Part shown: positions 5,190-6,293 of the stretch, piece after piece
Layout: every line of letters begins with the position of its first letter
Numbering within the stretch: the stretch's first letter is position 1
NCBI GenBank assembly: GCA_903819605.1
Contig: CAIJEA010000663.1
Span: 1 to 6,293 of the forward strand
Length of the DNA stretch: 6,293 bases
Direction of reading: 5' to 3'
DNA from: an uncultured cyanobacterium
GTDB taxonomy: Bacteria > Cyanobacteriota > Cyanobacteriia > Pseudanabaenales > Pseudanabaenaceae
Program-made: the position numbers and the translations under genes
The notes under the pieces: model-generated
Database searches by the model: none
The model's input: only the letters and a program-made list of their open reading frames with translations
Told to the model about the DNA's origin: nothing

Positions 5190-6146
5190 ATGCAAGCTGT
5201 AATTATTGCTGGTGGGAAAGGGACAAGACTCAGACCCTTGACCTATGGCTGTCCGAAGCCGATGCTGCCTCTGATCGATCGCCCATTTTTAGAATGGATG
5301 ATCGATCGTTGTCGTAAAGCTAGTGTGTGCGACATTTTGCTTAACGTGCAGTATCAAGCGCGACAAGTAATCGATTATTTTGGGGATGGAGATCGCTTTG
5401 GGGTAAAAATTCGTTATGTTGAAGAGTCAACACCACTGGATACCGCGGGGGCAATTAAGCTTGCAGAGCCATATTTCACAGGAGAGTCATTGATTGTTTT
5501 CAACGCTGATGTTCTCACTAATTTAGACTTATTAGCACTGATAAGGTTTCATAAAGAGACTCAAGCTGATGCAACCTTGACCTTGACTAGAGTGCCAGAC
5601 ATTACGCCATTTGGCTTGGTAGAGATTGATGCCCAAAATCAAGTGCAAGCTTTTCGCGAGAAACCAAATGCGGAACAAGCGGTAGAATTTTTGGCGCAGG
5701 GAGTTAATACGATTAATGCAGGAACCTATGTTTTGGAACCAAAGATTTTTGATATCTATCCAACAGGTGAACCTTTGAGTTTTGAACGGAAAGTCTTTCC
5801 AAATGTTTTAGAGAGAGGCTTAAAGATGATGGGATTTGTCTCGGATGGCTATTGGATGGATATGGGAACACCTGAGAAATATTTTCAATCACAGATAGAT
5901 GTTTTAGAAGAAAAAGTTGACTATAATTTTGGCGATCGCGTAGAACAAAAAAGCAAGGGGATTTGGATTGCGAAAACGGCAAATGTTTCTGAAGGTGCAA
6001 TTTTAGAGGCTCCTAGCTATGTGGGTGAATATACTTCGATTGGGAAAGATTCTCGTATTCCATCACAAACTTTAATTGGAGCGAATTCTCTTGTTAATAG
6101 AACAGTCTCTTCGGGAATGTATGCTACTGGTTCAGTGTTGATATAA
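5190..6146 (+). CDS. NDP-sugar pyrophosphorylase (mannose/glucose-1-phosphate nucleotidyltransferase family)
   Basis: From ATG 5190 the protein has 318 residues and begins MQAVIIAGGKGTRLRPLT, the family's usual N-terminus. The in-frame ATG at 5151 would add 13 unrelated residues and sits in the -10 box. The nucleotidyltransferase fold covers about 1-235. It shows GGKGTRLRP (8-16) for NTP and Mg binding, the lysine in CPKPMLP (21-27), LDTAGAI (83-89), FNADVLT (104-110) with the metal-binding D107, FREKP (155-159), NAGTYV (176-181) and WMDMGTPEKY (222-231). A short C-terminal left-handed beta-helix (about 257-318; NVSEGAIL, YVGEYTSIG, TLIGANSLV) ends the protein. The reaction is sugar-1-phosphate + NTP to NDP-sugar + PPi. 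GDP-mannose is a common product in this branch, but GTP versus UTP or dTTP cannot be decided here. It is divergent from the LCP gene, which suggests envelope polysaccharide synthesis. Confidence 0.9.
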   Translation: MQAVIIAGGKGTRLRPLTYGCPKPMLPLIDRPFLEWMIDRCRKASVCDILLNVQYQARQVIDYFGDGDRFGVKIRYVEESTPLDTAGAIKLAEPYFTGESLIVFNADVLTNLDLLALIRFHKETQADATLTLTRVPDITPFGLVEIDAQNQVQAFREKPNAEQAVEFLAQGVNTINAGTYVLEPKIFDIYPTGEPLSFERKVFPNVLERGLKMMGFVSDGYWMDMGTPEKYFQSQIDVLEEKVDYNFGDRVEQKSKGIWIAKTANVSEGAILEAPSYVGEYTSIGKDSRIPSQTLIGANSLVNRTVSSGMYATGSVLI

Positions 6147-6148
6147 AA

Positions 6149-6175
6149 AAGAAGCCTCGCAAAGCGAGGCTTCTT
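6149..6175. terminator. Perfect 12-bp hairpin after the nucleotidyltransferase gene
   Basis: AAGAAGCCTCGC (6149-6160) and GCGAGGCTTCTT (6164-6175) pair perfectly around AAA, two bases after the plus-strand stop codon. On the minus strand a T-run follows it, so it can also end leftward transcripts. On the plus strand only TT-AAAA follows. Confidence 0.8.
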
Positions 6176-6214
6176 AAAACAAAAGAGCTTCGCTTTGCGA
6201 AGCTCTTTTGTTTT
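6176..6214. terminator. Perfect 18-bp hairpin overlapping the stop of the minus-strand gene
   Basis: AAAACAAAAGAGCTTCGC (6176-6193) pairs without error with 6197-6214 around TTT. It adjoins the previous hairpin with no gap. The right arm ends TTTTGTTTT, which can serve as a U-tract for rightward transcripts. The last two bases of the arm lie in the stop codon (6215-6213) of the leftward gene. Confidence 0.8.
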
Positions 6215-6293
6215 AGTCGTTCCGTTTGAATGAATCTAGCCATTCACGTAATTGTTGAGAAGCAATATCTTTACCGCCAAGACCAAATGCTAC
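6213..6293 (-). CDS. C-terminal end of a probable TM-helix/mechanosensitive-channel-like membrane protein
   Basis: The frame is open from the window edge to TAA at 6215-6213 and gives 26 residues, VAFGLGGKDIASQQLREWLD then SFKRND. The (L)AFGLGGKDxA pattern followed by an amphipathic, charged tail is typical of the 'conserved TM helix' repeats found in MscS-related membrane proteins. There the glycine-rich helix lines the pore. With only the tail visible the assignment is tentative; another multi-pass membrane protein is possible. It converges on the nucleotidyltransferase gene across the double hairpin. Confidence 0.45.
   Translation of the reverse strand, partial: VAFGLGGKDIASQQLREWLDSFKRND

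Noticed and set aside
4053..5195. LCP protein as a transcriptional regulator (old LytR label)
   Set aside because: It has a membrane segment and a complete extracytoplasmic LCP domain but no DNA-binding domain.
5713..6000. Minus-strand 95-codon ORF within the pyrophosphorylase gene
   Set aside because: It is antisense to conserved catalytic motifs and its translation is rich in Ser, Leu and His with no domain.
1..6293. GCGATCGC octamers as a special repeat array or CRISPR
   Set aside because: They are scattered singly in genes and gaps, as HIP1 is in cyanobacteria. There is no regular spacing and no repeat-spacer array.

Overview
The window looks like a piece of a moderately AT-rich cyanobacterial chromosome. 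It holds about eleven copies of the HIP1 octamer GCGATCGC (for example at 275, 531, 1092, 1261, 1740, 2643, 2976, 3522, 4087, 4713 and 5932). Several products are typical of cyanobacteria: an SLH-domain lipoprotein, a Uma2-family fragment and a KefB-type antiporter with an RCK domain. A Pseudanabaena-like filamentous cyanobacterium is a reasonable guess, but the genus is inference only.

Layout. 1-166 (-): N-terminal part of a small exported protein, cut by the window edge. 330-1373 (-): SLH-domain lipoprotein. 1398-1440: a 15-bp inverted repeat. 1442-3247 (-): CPA2 cation:proton antiporter with a C-terminal TrkA-N domain, with a good sigma70 promoter at 3282-3310. 3325-3371: a near-perfect 47-nt palindrome. 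3373-3693 (-): a decayed Uma2-family gene keeping only its C-terminal half. 3668-3839: a repeat-like patch with a 39-codon ORF and a second long palindrome. 3945-4018 (+): tRNA-Arg(ACG) with its own promoter, followed by a bidirectional terminator. 4053-5141 (-): LytR-CpsA-Psr (LCP) glycan ligase. 5190-6146 (+): NDP-sugar pyrophosphorylase, divergent from the LCP gene. 6149-6214: two back-to-back perfect hairpins. 6213-6293 (-): the last 26 codons of a probable TM-helix/mechanosensitive-channel-like protein.

Functionally, most of the window concerns the cell envelope. The pyrophosphorylase would make an activated sugar for surface polysaccharide. The LCP protein would attach lipid-linked glycans to peptidoglycan. 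The SLH lipoprotein probably links the outer membrane to the wall. The antiporter would handle K+/Na+ and pH homeostasis. The genes are mostly single units separated by hairpins, not a long operon.

I see no defence island, CRISPR array, transposase or clearly new system. The most unusual signal is a set of long extragenic palindromes whose stems differ but whose centres all read CGC-NNN-GCG. One of them, with a neighbouring repeat-like patch, sits where the Uma2 gene has lost its N-terminal half.
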